Source: Clostridia bacterium (GTDB lineage Bacteria > Bacillota > Clostridia > Christensenellales > SZUA-584). Taken from it: a stretch of DNA of 47,437 bases. Shown piece by piece: positions 17,690 to 26,292 of the stretch (positions within the stretch are counted from its first letter, which is position 1; each line of letters opens with the position of its first letter). The notes under the pieces were generated by a model, which saw only the letters and a list, made by a program, of their open reading frames with translations, was not told where the DNA came from and did no database searches. The translations under genes were made by a program, and so were the position numbers. The stretch spans positions 1-47,437 of the forward strand of contig QKIQ01000113.1 in the NCBI GenBank assembly GCA_003249555.1, written 5' to 3'.

Positions 17690-17818
17690 TTTTTCTCCTC
17701 ACAAAAGTCAAATCATACATGCAATTATACACGAAAAATATATAAAGAAAAAGGGTGCGAAAAGCGTTGCGGTTGCGATATGGATAAAGACCGGTTCGCG
17801 ATCGTCTTTATCTCGTCC

Positions 17819-17848
17819 TTGAAACTTCCGCGGCTGAAATGCTATAAT
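17819..17848 (+). promoter_or_regulatory. Promoter of tex
   Basis: TTGAAA (17819-17824), an 18-base spacer and a perfect TATAAT (17843-17848). A dyad AATGCTA/TAGCATT (17838-17844 and 17854-17860) straddles the -10 box, and a second hairpin (ATTCGCCA/TGGTGAAT, 17858-17877) follows in the leader. Either may be a control site; neither is assigned. Confidence 0.6.
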
Positions 17849-17944
17849 CCGTGTAGCATTCGCCATTTCTGGTGAATGTTCCAAATATAAATACAGAGGC
17901 GGCCTTTTGCGCTGCCCCAACATAAAAGGGAACAAGGAGCACGC

Positions 17945-20089
17945 ATGATTAATATCGCAAGCCAAATCGCCAAAGAACTGCAAATCAACGAATCACAGGC
18001 ACAAAGCGCCATTTCACTACTCGATCAGGGAAATACGGTGCCTTTTATCGCGCGATACAGAAAAGAAGTCACGGGATCGCTTACGGATGAAACGCTGAGG
18101 GAGCTTGCCGACAGGCTGACGTATCTGCGCAAGCTCGAAGAGCGTAAGGAAGAGGTCATCCGTCTCATCGGCGAGCAGGGTAAGCTGACAGACGGGCTAA
18201 AGACCAAAATAGAATTGGCACAGGGTGTCACCGAAGTGGATGATATTTACCGGCCTTACCGTCCCAAACGTCGGACGCGTGCCACGATTGCCAAAGAAAA
18301 GGGTTTAGAGCCATTGGCCGCGCTGATATGGCAGCAGCAGACAAGCGACGAGGACATCGACAAGCTGGCCGAGGATTACATCAATGCGGAAAAAGAGGTG
18401 GAGAGCGCCGAGGCCGCGGTGGCGGGCGCGAAGGATATTATCGCCGAGATGATTTCCGACGATGCCGATTTGCGCGGAAAGCTGCGCGCATGGGTGCGGC
18501 ACAGCGGCTTGATTATTTCCAAAGCGGCGGCGGAAGAAAGCACCGTCTACGATATGTATTACGACTTTTCCGAGCCTGTCGCCAAGCTTGTGCCTCACCG
18601 CGTGCTTGCATTGAACCGCGGTGAAAAGGAAAAGATATTGAACGTTAAGATCGAAGCCGAGGAACAGGACGCCGTGGCGCTGATGCACAGAAATGTGTTC
18701 AAGCCGCGCTGGCAAAGCGCTTATTTACAATCAGCGGTAGAGGATGCGTATAAAAGGCTGATTTTTCCGTCCATTGAGCGCGAAATCAGAAACGATCTCA
18801 CTGAAGAAGCCGAAGAGCAGGCGATCAAGGTGTTCGGCGGTAATCTCAAAAATCTGCTGCTTGTGGCGCCCGTTCATGGCAAGACGGTGCTCGCGCTAGA
18901 CCCCGGCTTTCGTACGGGCAACAAGGTGGCCGTGGCGGATCCGACGGGCAAAGTGCTCGATACGGGCGTGGTTTACATGACGCTGGAGCACCACGATACC
19001 GCAAAAGCCAAAGAGTATCTGAAAAAGCTGATCGAAAAGCATAACGTGGATATTATCGCCATTGGCAATGGCACAGCCTCCAAAGAGACAGAAGCTGTGG
19101 TCGCCGAGCTGATTAAGACGCTGCCAAAGCAGGTTTATTATCTTGTTGTGAGCGAGGCGGGCGCGTCGGTGTATTCGGCATCGAAGCTGGGCAGCGAGGA
19201 GTTCCCGGATTTTGATGTGGCGCTTAGAAGCGCGGTATCTATCGCGCGTCGGCTGCAAGATCCGCTTGCGGAGCTTGTAAAAATTGATCCCAAGGCCATC
19301 GGCGTGGGCCAGTATCAGCACGACGTGAACCAAAAAAGGCTTGCTGAAATGCTCGGGGGCGTGGTGGAAGACTGCGTGAATGCGGTGGGGGTCGACCTCA
19401 ATACGGCATCGCCGTCTCTGCTCAGATACATTTCCGGCATTTCGCCCGCTGTGGCCAAGAGTGTCGTGGAGATGCGCGAGACACAGGGGCGGTTCCAGAG
19501 CCGTCAGCAGCTTAAAAAGGTACGCGGTCTTGGTGACAAAGCGTTTGAACAATGTGCGGGATTTTTGCGCATACCCGGCGCGAAGAATATACTCGACAAC
19601 ACCGCCATTCATCCCGAATCGTATGACGCGGTAAACCGATTGCTGGAAAAACAAGGCGCGCGTTTGACGCGGGAAAAAGACTTGGAGCAGCTGCGTGCGC
19701 AGATGAGCGGCTGGAAGGTATCCGCGCTGGCAGCTGCACTTGCCATTGGCGAGCCCACGCTCAAAGACATATTGGAAGAGCTCAAAAAGCCCGGCCGCGA
19801 TCCGCGCGACGCGTTTGAACAGCCGGTGTTTCGCTCGGACGTGATGCATCTTGAAGACTTGAAAGAGGGTATGGTGCTCACGGGCACGGTGCGCAACGTC
19901 ATTGACTTTGGCGCGTTTGTGGATATCGGGGTGCATCAAGACGGGTTGGTGCACATTTCGCAGCTTGCAGACAGGTTTGTTAAGCATCCGATGGATGTCG
20001 TGAAAACCGGTGATATCGTCAAGGTGCGTGTGCTTAGCGTGGATACAAATAAAAAGCGCATTGCGCTGACAATGAAGAATGTTAATTGA
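17945..20089 (+). CDS. tex: Tex-family S1 RNA-binding protein
   Basis: A 714-residue nucleic-acid-binding protein related to eukaryotic Spt6, thought to act in transcription; its loss impairs toxin or virulence gene expression in some bacteria. Order of domains: Tex N-terminal helical region (~1-190, with GNTVPFIARYRKEVTGSL), a YqgF/RNase H-like core (~315-440, LALDPGFRTGNKVAV), a double helix-hairpin-helix (~480-560, LNTASPSLLRYISGIS then LKKVRGLGDKAFEQCAGFLR) and a C-terminal S1 domain (~640-712, GTVRNVIDFGAFVDIGVHQD). The ATG follows AAGGAG. Length and motifs are normal. The HAD gene follows eight bases after the stop. Confidence 0.96.
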   Translation: MINIASQIAKELQINESQAQSAISLLDQGNTVPFIARYRKEVTGSLTDETLRELADRLTYLRKLEERKEEVIRLIGEQGKLTDGLKTKIELAQGVTEVDDIYRPYRPKRRTRATIAKEKGLEPLAALIWQQQTSDEDIDKLAEDYINAEKEVESAEAAVAGAKDIIAEMISDDADLRGKLRAWVRHSGLIISKAAAEESTVYDMYYDFSEPVAKLVPHRVLALNRGEKEKILNVKIEAEEQDAVALMHRNVFKPRWQSAYLQSAVEDAYKRLIFPSIEREIRNDLTEEAEEQAIKVFGGNLKNLLLVAPVHGKTVLALDPGFRTGNKVAVADPTGKVLDTGVVYMTLEHHDTAKAKEYLKKLIEKHNVDIIAIGNGTASKETEAVVAELIKTLPKQVYYLVVSEAGASVYSASKLGSEEFPDFDVALRSAVSIARRLQDPLAELVKIDPKAIGVGQYQHDVNQKRLAEMLGGVVEDCVNAVGVDLNTASPSLLRYISGISPAVAKSVVEMRETQGRFQSRQQLKKVRGLGDKAFEQCAGFLRIPGAKNILDNTAIHPESYDAVNRLLEKQGARLTREKDLEQLRAQMSGWKVSALAAALAIGEPTLKDILEELKKPGRDPRDAFEQPVFRSDVMHLEDLKEGMVLTGTVRNVIDFGAFVDIGVHQDGLVHISQLADRFVKHPMDVVKTGDIVKVRVLSVDTNKKRIALTMKNVN

Positions 20090-20097
20090 GGTTTGAT

Positions 20098-20772
20098 ATG
20101 AAGCTTGCTGTGTTCGATTTTGATGGGACGCTGTTCCCCAAAGATACGCTGCCTTTTCTGCTGAAACAATGGCACGTGCAGAAAATGTCGCGGTTGAGGT
20201 TTGTGAAGATATGTGCATCGGTGGGCGGCATGTACATGCGGTATAAACTGGGGCTTTATACCGGCATGTCTCGCGAGGTCATTCGCCGCAAGGCCATGCA
20301 GCGTTTCACGCCCATATTTCACCAAATGAGCAAGACGGATATAGATGCGTTTTTTGAGCGCAGCGCAAGTCTTATCATCAAACAGCTGAACACCGATATT
20401 GTAGCGGAAATGGAGAAAGCGAAGGTGCAAGGATTTCATACAGTGCTGCTTTCAGGCGGCTATCAGCGGCTTATGGATTTTGTGGGCGCTTCGCTCGGCT
20501 TTGATACCGTCATCGGCACCGTGCTTCACTACGAGGATGGCCGCGTGGATGCGCACAGGAATCTGGACATCGTCTGCGGCGACGACAAGGCGAGCCATCT
20601 TCGCGATATGTTTGATGCTGCGGCGGTGGATTGGAAGATGAGCATCGCCTATGCCGATAGCCTGTCGGACTTATCCATATTGAATCTTGTCGGGACTCCC
20701 GTGGCGGTCAATCCCGATCCGGAGCTGAAAACAGAGGCCGAAAAGGCCGGTTGGAGGGTACTTAACTGTTAG
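20098..20772 (+). CDS. HAD superfamily phosphatase, subfamily IB
   Basis: A ~224-residue cytoplasmic hydrolase. Motif I is FDFDGTLF (the nucleophile and general-acid Asp). Motif II is TVLLSGGYQRL; motif III/IV is GDDKASHLRDM followed by AYADSLSDLSIL. The helical cap between residues ~20 and 105 fits HAD-IB enzymes such as SerB-like and PGP-type phosphatases. The ATG at 20098 follows GAGG; a TTG at 20086 overlaps the tex stop and is less likely. Probably co-transcribed with tex. The substrate cannot be deduced. Confidence 0.87.
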   Translation: MKLAVFDFDGTLFPKDTLPFLLKQWHVQKMSRLRFVKICASVGGMYMRYKLGLYTGMSREVIRRKAMQRFTPIFHQMSKTDIDAFFERSASLIIKQLNTDIVAEMEKAKVQGFHTVLLSGGYQRLMDFVGASLGFDTVIGTVLHYEDGRVDAHRNLDIVCGDDKASHLRDMFDAAAVDWKMSIAYADSLSDLSILNLVGTPVAVNPDPELKTEAEKAGWRVLNC

Positions 20773-20800
20773 CGGCGTTGTTGTTTCTCGTGATTACTTC

Positions 20801-21299
20801 TTAAGAGGGAGTGCCGTCTTGGCGGGATATGCCGCGCATACCGCCCATGCCCATCTGCATCACGGTAATGCTTGTTGCCGTTTCGCCCGACATCTCAACG
20901 GTGATAATATCGCCTGTTTTTAGGTCGGAGAGAGTGCCTGATAAATCGCCTTCTGAAGATTTTATTGTGACGATGGTACTGTCGTTGATTGTCACGGTTT
21001 TTTCTTCGCCTGTGAGTTTAAAATTACCTGGTTCGCCGTTTTGAGGCCGGTTGCCGTTCGGCATTTCGCCGTTTGGTTTGTCGGCGTTACTCGGAGGCTG
21101 GCCGTCTTCCCTCGCTTGCTGGTCTTCATTCGTAACGGTCATCGTTATTTTCATTTCCATCGATCGCGGTGATCTGCCCGAAGCAGGTGGATTGCTCGCT
21201 TGACGTGTTTTCGGCTGCTGAGCTGGCGCTTTGGCAGCCGCCCAGCGCTGCGAAAATCGTGAGTATACTCAATACCATGATAAGCAATTTTTTAAGCAT
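20801..21299 (-). pseudogene. Frameshifted secreted lipoprotein gene
   Basis: The 5' part, from the ATG at 21299 (GAGGT upstream), encodes a lipoprotein signal peptide ending LGGC, then a Ser/Ala linker and CFGQITAIDGNE. Here the frame shifts. The rest continues in another frame with ITMTVTNEDQ to the stop at 20801. Removing one A from the four-base run at 21151-21148 (minus strand) restores a single ~165-residue frame reading AIDGNEITMTVTNE, which fits both halves. The mature protein has a Pro/Asn/Gly-rich linker, then a small beta-rich domain (VTINDSTIVTIKSSEG, GDIITVEMSGETATSITVMQ). It resembles small surface proteins that bind or buffer ligands, but the family is not recognised. A sequencing error is possible, given the homopolymer. 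Confidence 0.8.
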
Positions 21300-21391
21300 T
21301 GTTTTTTACCTCGTTATCAGTTTTTGGTTGATGGTATCTTATCAACAAAGATTAACGGCAACTTGTAGTTAATATGAACTTTTTTTGAACA

Positions 21392-21441
21392 CACAAAAAA
21401 GACGCTGATATTCATTCTCTGTTTTTTCTTTCAGCGTCTTT
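21392..21441 (-). terminator. Terminator after sleL
   Basis: A perfect 11-bp stem (AAAGACGCTGA / TCAGCGTCTTT) with a 22-base loop. Reading the minus strand, it continues into TTTTTTGTG. It lies 16 bases after the sleL stop codon. Confidence 0.8.
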
Positions 21442-21456
21442 ATATAGAAAATTGAA

Positions 21457-22746
21457 TTACGGCACAACCTTGACGATATTGTACATGCTGTCAAGAACGG
21501 CCCAGTTCTGGGGAAATTCAAGGCCCAAAAGCCAGTAGCTCACACCGCGGAGGTCGTATTTGTTCACAAGCAGCAGTTTTTCGCGAATGCTTCTGGCATC
21601 TTCAAACCATACCTCATGCTCCACACCATTGTCATCAAAGTATTTATACGTGGGAGATTGTGTCTGTTCGTCAAAACGGATGTCTGCGCCTTCTTTTGCA
21701 GCCAGCGTCACAGCCTCCTGCGGGCTCAAACGCTTTGCCCATTTTCCGCTCGGCATAAAAGGCAGCATCCAGTCATAGCCGTATAGCGGCATGCCCATCA
21801 TGATCTTGCGGCTTGGGATCACCGATACCGCATATCGAATCACATCTTCCACAAGATCGACCGGGGCCACGGCGTATGGCGGGCCGCCGGACCATCCCCA
21901 TTCGTATGTCATGATGATGACAAAATCCACGGTTTCTCCATGTGCACGGTAATCGTGCGCGCCGTGCCATGTGCCTGTCGTATAATCCGAGGGCTTGGGC
22001 GCCAGCGCCGTGGAGACCACATAGCCAAGCGGACGCAATGCGGCCACCACGCGCCGCAGAAAGTCGTTATAAAGCTCACGATTTCCGGGCGATATTCTTT
22101 CAAAGTCGATGTTGACGCCATAGTAGCCTTTATCGCGCATCGTCCGTATCATGTTTTCTATCAACGTATCTTGAACGGCAGTACTTTTCAGTATCGTGTC
22201 TGCGATCTCGGTACTGAAATTGCCTTTCGCAAAGTTGGTGAGTACGAGCAGCGGTGCCACTCGGCTGTTTCTTGCCGCTGCGAGCATGGCCGTATCGTTG
22301 ATGGGGGTCATGCTGCCATCCGCGCCAACCTGATAACTGAAAGGGCTTAAGTATGTGAGATATTCGCCCACCTGGCTTATCGTCTGTGCTTCTTTTTCGG
22401 GCGTAGACGGTTCAATATAACCGTTCACCTCAATAAATCCATAGTTTTTTTCTCGGACGGGTATGCGCAGCACCGTGCTGGGCGCGATAACATCGGGGTT
22501 CGTGATGCCGTTTAGTGCGATGATGCTGCTCGTTGTGGTGCCATAGCGCCGTGCGATCGTGAAAAGCGTTTCTCCGGGTGCGACGGTATGCATCGTTTCC
22601 CGCGTGGGTATGACAAGCGACTGACCTGCAACCAGATAGGGAATATCGTCAAGCTCATTAGTCCGGTATATATCATCTGCGGGAACGCCGTAGCGTTGTG
22701 CGATCTTATACAGCGAATCACCTGGCTGTACAACATGTATGTCCAA
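21457..22746 (-). CDS. sleL: Spore cortex-lytic glycosidase, LysM-LysM-GH18 (SleL/YaaH type)
   Basis: A 429-residue spore peptidoglycan hydrolase. Two LysM repeats come first (~1-48 VVQPGDSLYKIAQRYG; ~51-96 VAPGETLFTIARRYG), then a glycoside hydrolase 18 barrel (~100-425). The catalytic strand reads YYGVNIDFERI, which keeps the terminal acidic residue of the DxxDxDxE motif. Others of the family act as N-acetylglucosaminidases on cortex fragments containing muramic-delta-lactam. There is no signal peptide, as usual for SleL. The TTG at 22746 follows GGAAGTGATC and gives MDIHVVQPGDSL, the expected N-terminus. A promoter resembling sigma-E/sigma-K sites lies upstream, and pdaA, which makes the lactam, lies in the same block. 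Confidence 0.92.
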   Translation of the reverse strand: MDIHVVQPGDSLYKIAQRYGVPADDIYRTNELDDIPYLVAGQSLVIPTRETMHTVAPGETLFTIARRYGTTTSSIIALNGITNPDVIAPSTVLRIPVREKNYGFIEVNGYIEPSTPEKEAQTISQVGEYLTYLSPFSYQVGADGSMTPINDTAMLAAARNSRVAPLLVLTNFAKGNFSTEIADTILKSTAVQDTLIENMIRTMRDKGYYGVNIDFERISPGNRELYNDFLRRVVAALRPLGYVVSTALAPKPSDYTTGTWHGAHDYRAHGETVDFVIIMTYEWGWSGGPPYAVAPVDLVEDVIRYAVSVIPSRKIMMGMPLYGYDWMLPFMPSGKWAKRLSPQEAVTLAAKEGADIRFDEQTQSPTYKYFDDNGVEHEVWFEDARSIREKLLLVNKYDLRGVSYWLLGLEFPQNWAVLDSMYNIVKVVP

Positions 22747-22783
22747 ATTTGATCACTTCCTTAAACAAATATTTTGGTTGCTA

Positions 22784-22811
22784 TATTATATGGGAAGCTG
22801 CCCGCCAAAGT
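22784..22811 (-). promoter_or_regulatory. Sporulation (sigma-K-like) promoter of sleL
   Basis: On the minus strand, AC (22811-22810), 17 bases, then CATATAATA (22792-22784), an exact match to the Bacillus sigma-K form AC-N17-CATANNNTA. It ends 37 bases before the TTG start. Confidence 0.6.
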
Positions 22812-22940
22812 TCGCTTCAAAAGCCGCGAGGGGTTCATGTGTTTTTTTCTTTATAGCTTTATCACTTTTTGGCGTAAATCAATATACTATACTGTATGCG
22901 AAAGAGCATTGCCCTTGAAACAAAAAACAAAGATGGTGAT

Positions 22941-23387
22941 ATGATGGAGATGTCAGCGAGAGAGCTGTTTGCACGAATGATAAAATGTGAGGCCGAAGGA
23001 GAAGGCATAACCGGTATGCAAGCCGTTGCATCGACGATCATGAACAGAGTTCATGTGGCCTACGGAGAATATTTAAGAACAGGCCAAGGCGATTTAAGGC
23101 GGGTGTTGACACAGCCGGGCCAGTTCACCTGCTATATGGATGTTGTCGGCGGTGAATACAATCCGCAGAATGTATGGAATATGAGGCCGGAACAGACGCA
23201 CTATGATATTGCGGACTGGGCGCTTGCGGGCAACATTCATTCGGGTGTTGTTGAAACACTTTGGTATATGAATCCGTTTCAGCCTGCCTGCCCGACGTAT
23301 TTTCCATATAACCGGACGGGTGTGCAGTTTAACAGAGTGGCACAGCACTGTTTTTTTCAGCCCACCAGTCTGTATGCATTGACATAG
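22941..23387 (+). CDS. cwlJ: Spore cortex-lytic enzyme CwlJ
   Basis: A ~148-residue cell wall hydrolase of the SleB/CwlJ (Hydrolase_2) family, with the catalytic domain only and no peptidoglycan-binding N-terminus or signal peptide, which is the CwlJ form. Seen: CEAEGEG with the putative catalytic Glu, TLWYMNPFQPACP and the C-terminal HCFFQPTSLY, all in CwlJ order. Start choice is uncertain: ATGs at 22941, 22944 and 22950 all follow GGTGAT, and the longer start at 22896 has no ribosome site. The next gene is gerQ. In B. subtilis CwlJ depends on GerQ for its place in the coat, and the two genes are also neighbours there. Confidence 0.88.
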   Translation: MMEMSARELFARMIKCEAEGEGITGMQAVASTIMNRVHVAYGEYLRTGQGDLRRVLTQPGQFTCYMDVVGGEYNPQNVWNMRPEQTHYDIADWALAGNIHSGVVETLWYMNPFQPACPTYFPYNRTGVQFNRVAQHCFFQPTSLYALT

Positions 23388-23414
23388 TAAATGAGGAAGG
23401 GAGGAGATATTAAT

Positions 23415-23921
23415 ATGAATTCCAGCCAATACAGCTATACGGATAACCGAAACGGACATACAAAGCCGATGAACAGGACGCAAAGCGTAGCGCGTGATTT
23501 GACCACAAGGCCCATGCGGTCTGATCAGCCAAGATTACAATCCGGCACGGGCATGACAAATACGCAAAATATGACAAACGAAAAATGGTCAGACATGAAT
23601 CAAACAGTGCCAACGCCATCAAATATGAGTAATGGTTTGACGAACAATCAAACAGGTCAGACGGTCATAACGCCAGAATCTCTGGCAGGCAGAACGCCAA
23701 CGACCGTTGAAAGCCCGTACTATACGGCCGGGTTTTTAAAAAACTTCATAGGAAAAAATATGCGCGTAGAGTTTTTAATTGGAACATCGGGTGCGCTTGT
23801 AGACAGAACAGGTGAGCTTGTGGAAGTCGGTGCAAGCTATATCGTGTTAAGACCGCTTTTATCGGACGATTTACTGATGGCCGATCTTTATTCGATTAAG
23901 TTTGTGACAATATATCAATAA
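23415..23921 (+). CDS. gerQ: Spore coat protein GerQ-like
   Basis: A ~168-residue protein. The first ~100 residues are low-complexity and rich in Asn, Gln, Thr and Met. A compact C-terminal domain follows (~110-168) with ESPYYTAGFLKNFIGKNMRV, a Gly-rich turn (RTGELVEVGASYIVLRPL) and DLYSIKFVTIYQ. This order (SPYYxxxLKxxxGKxxxV, GxLxExGxxYIVL, final beta strand) matches the C-terminal domain of GerQ. GerQ is cross-linked in the B. subtilis coat by transglutaminase and holds CwlJ; the Gln/Lys-rich tail here would suit that. GGGAGGAG precedes the ATG. It follows cwlJ by 27 bases. Confidence 0.83.
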   Translation: MNSSQYSYTDNRNGHTKPMNRTQSVARDLTTRPMRSDQPRLQSGTGMTNTQNMTNEKWSDMNQTVPTPSNMSNGLTNNQTGQTVITPESLAGRTPTTVESPYYTAGFLKNFIGKNMRVEFLIGTSGALVDRTGELVEVGASYIVLRPLLSDDLLMADLYSIKFVTIYQ

Positions 23922-23941
23922 ACATAGTTTTTGAATGATGG

Positions 23942-23975
23942 AATAAGCCTTAAATACACTGGGCTTATTCTTTTT
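23942..23975 (+). terminator. Terminator of cwlJ-gerQ
   Basis: An 8-bp perfect stem (AATAAGCC / GGCTTATT) with a 12-base loop, followed by CTTTTT, 20 bases after the gerQ stop. Confidence 0.78.
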
Positions 23976-24050
23976 ATGCTCTTTTTTACAGCGCATATCG
24001 CAGACCTAAGACGCATAGCCTTGAATAGAATAATGAGTGAGGTGCGTTCC

Positions 24051-24899
24051 ATGAAAAAACAAAAAGGGCTCATCGTCTTTGCTGTGGCCTGCCTTGATGT
24101 CATACTGATTGCGCTTGCCTCAACATTCAATTTTCATACAGAGGTCTGCTTTTTTCAGGCCGCTCATAGCGAAACGAGCGAATATAGCTGGTATTTTAAG
24201 CCCCGCAGCGACGGGCTTCAGCCCCAAAACCTGCCTGAATTTGCGTTTATCAGGGATTACGAAGCTTACTGGGTGGGAGAACCTAAAGAAAAGGTAATAT
24301 ATCTTACGTTTGATGCGGGCTATGAAAACGGTTACACTCCGCAGATACTTGAGGCGCTCAAAAAGCACAATGCGCCTGCCGCATTTTTCGTCGTCGGTCA
24401 CTATATCAAATCGTCGCCGGAGCTTGTGACACGTATGGTGGACGAGGGGCATCTTGTATGTAGTCATTCGATGAACCATAAAAATATGGCTGTGATGAGC
24501 GATTTCTCGGCGTTTAAATCCGAAATGGAAGAGCTTGAGAATGTGTATGCCGAGCTGACCGGTAAAAAAATGCCCGCATATTACAGACCTCCTGAGGGTA
24601 AATTCAGCGGCAGGTGCTTAAAATATGCACAGGAGCTTGGATACAAAACGATATTCTGGAGTTTTGCCTACTTTGACTGGTATGTGGATGATCAGCCGTC
24701 CGAAGAGGACGCGATAAAGATCATTACAACGCGCACGCACCCGGGTGCCATCGTGCTGCTGCATGCCACATCCCAAACCAATGCCAAGGTCTTAGATCGT
24801 GTGCTGACGGAATGGGAGAACATGGGTTATGAATTGAAAAGCCTTGATGAGTTTCCGTTCGAGCAAATAAAAGAAGATTTGGGTGCATCAAAGGATTGA
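24051..24899 (+). CDS. pdaA: Delta-lactam-biosynthetic polysaccharide deacetylase PdaA
   Basis: A ~282-residue membrane-anchored or secreted deacetylase that removes acetyl from N-acetylmuramic acid, a step in forming muramic-delta-lactam of the spore cortex. After a signal-anchor (~6-25), the carbohydrate esterase 4 domain has TFDAGYENGYTP (motif 1), HSMNHKNMA (motif 2 metal His) and RPPEGKFS (motif 3), with WSFAYFDWYVDDQPS and HPGAIVLLHAT at the end. This is the PdaA form. Position 3 of motif 1 reads TFDAG, where many family members have TFDNG. GAGGTG precedes the ATG at 24051. The stop is directly next to the convergent lgt stop with no bases between. Confidence 0.92.
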   Translation: MKKQKGLIVFAVACLDVILIALASTFNFHTEVCFFQAAHSETSEYSWYFKPRSDGLQPQNLPEFAFIRDYEAYWVGEPKEKVIYLTFDAGYENGYTPQILEALKKHNAPAAFFVVGHYIKSSPELVTRMVDEGHLVCSHSMNHKNMAVMSDFSAFKSEMEELENVYAELTGKKMPAYYRPPEGKFSGRCLKYAQELGYKTIFWSFAYFDWYVDDQPSEEDAIKIITTRTHPGAIVLLHATSQTNAKVLDRVLTEWENMGYELKSLDEFPFEQIKEDLGASKD

Positions 24900-25685
24900 T
24901 TAGTGAGTGGTTTTATCATTGCATTTTCTTGCGTTAAGCAGCAAGTATAGACCAATTGGTACGAGGATAAGGCTTATCCATTGTGATGTGGAAAAAATCC
25001 AAAACATGCCTCGGTCGCCATCGCCGCGGAAATATTCCAGTATGAAACGGAGCACGCCATAACACGCAATATAAAGCCCTGTGATCTGCCTGTCGGCACG
25101 GGGCTTTCGTGAATAGCGAAATAACAAGATAAACAGTACAAAATTGAAAGCGGATTCTAAAAGCTGAACAGGGAACAGCGCCACGTTTTGGGGAGCCGCG
25201 GAATCCGCACGGAAATAAACGCCCCATGGCGGATCCATCGCGCGTCCATAGCAGCATCCGGCACAAAAACAACCGATGCGGCCAATCGCGTGAATCAGCG
25301 GTACGGACGGTATCATGCTGTCTGCGAGATGCCAAAACGACAGACGGTACTGTTTGCTGTAGATAAAGATACCCAGCACCGCGCCGATAAAACCGCCGTA
25401 AAACACAAAGCCGTGTGTGAAAAGCGCGTTGATGTCACTAAGCGTCCATGGAACTTGCGCATGGGCTTCAATAAGCGAAGGCAACGATATTGCCAGATAA
25501 AGCAGCTTCGCGCCGACGATCACACCGATCAGCGCATACAAGGCGCAAAAAAATATATCCTGTTTTTTTAAATCGCGTCTGACCGGCAAATAGACAGCGA
25601 CAAACAATCCAAGAACACAGCCGATTAGTATAAGCGGTCCGTACATGGGAATGGTTAAGCCGAAAACGGTGATTGTTGGGAGCAT
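24900..25685 (-). CDS. lgt: Prolipoprotein diacylglyceryl transferase
   Basis: A 261-residue polytopic enzyme that moves diacylglycerol to the lipobox Cys of prelipoproteins, at the membrane. The family signature is HAIGRIGCFCAGCCYGRAMD (~residues 129-148), where the Arg and Gly residues are essential in characterised homologues. The usual seven-segment layout and a C-terminal loop RFILEYFRGD are present. The start ATG follows AAAGGAC. Lipoproteins in this window that would use it are ZnuA and the frameshifted 20801-21299 product. It is followed on the minus strand by no clear terminator, as it converges directly with pdaA. Confidence 0.95.
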   Translation of the reverse strand: MLPTITVFGLTIPMYGPLILIGCVLGLFVAVYLPVRRDLKKQDIFFCALYALIGVIVGAKLLYLAISLPSLIEAHAQVPWTLSDINALFTHGFVFYGGFIGAVLGIFIYSKQYRLSFWHLADSMIPSVPLIHAIGRIGCFCAGCCYGRAMDPPWGVYFRADSAAPQNVALFPVQLLESAFNFVLFILLFRYSRKPRADRQITGLYIACYGVLRFILEYFRGDGDRGMFWIFSTSQWISLILVPIGLYLLLNARKCNDKTTH

Positions 25686-25714
25686 TTAATGTCCTTTCGG
25701 TGTATCGATCCGAG

Positions 25715-25750
25715 CAAAAAAACAGGGAAAGAGCGTAAATGCCCTTTCCC
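25715..25750 (-). terminator. Terminator after the DUF4190 gene
   Basis: A 7-bp stem (GGGAAAG / CTTTCCC) with a partly paired 12-base loop. Reading the minus strand it is followed by TGTTTTTTTG. It lies 12 bases from the stop of 25763-26065. Confidence 0.7.
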
Positions 25751-25762
25751 GCTATGCTTTGC

Positions 25763-26065
25763 TTAATACTTCACGAATGGCGCGACTGAGGCCACACATG
25801 CTGTGCAAGCGATAACAACCACCGCGCAAATTGCAAGAGCGACAATATTGAGCACGAGACCGGCGGTTGCCATGCCGGAAGGGCTTTGCTTTCTGGCCAT
25901 GATGCTAAGCACAAGACCGACAACGGCCATGATAATGCCGACAAACCACAATAAAAATACAAAGACGACGGCGCATATGCCGAGAACCATTGCCGCAATG
26001 GCCATGCCGTTGCTCGGGCTGTTGACAGGACCTTGGGGTGCGGGCTGATAATTCTGTTGCTCCAT
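25763..26065 (-). CDS. Small DUF4190 membrane protein
   Basis: 100 residues: a Pro/Gln-rich cytoplasmic start (MEQQNYQPAPQGP) then two closely spaced membrane segments (~20-48 and ~64-92), with GMAIAAMVLGICAV and SPSGMATAGLVLNIVALAI. This repeated Gly-Met-Ala pattern is the DUF4190 signature. The function of the family is unknown. GGAGGAATGATTC precedes the ATG. Confidence 0.85.
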   Translation of the reverse strand: MEQQNYQPAPQGPVNSPSNGMAIAAMVLGICAVVFVFLLWFVGIIMAVVGLVLSIMARKQSPSGMATAGLVLNIVALAICAVVVIACTACVASVAPFVKY

Positions 26066-26292
26066 GAATCATTCCTCCAATTAAAAAATAGTGACAAGCG
26101 ATTAAAGCTTTAATAATAGATTACTTACCAAGTATATCAAACAATGGTGCAAATGTGTACGACTTTTTTGTAGAGTAAATGGTTTTATATGAACCTGAGT
26201 TACGTATATTTTTGTAGGTTTTGATACTTTTTAAAGCCATGGAAGATTGCGTGTGTATATGATATAATTAACTATGATTACGAATAAGGGGC

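Noticed and set aside
18896-20218. 440-codon open frame on the minus strand opposite tex
   Set aside because: It lies entirely opposite a clear tex coding sequence, has a skewed His/Arg/Leu-rich composition, no ribosome site and no family pattern; it is a shadow of tex codon bias.
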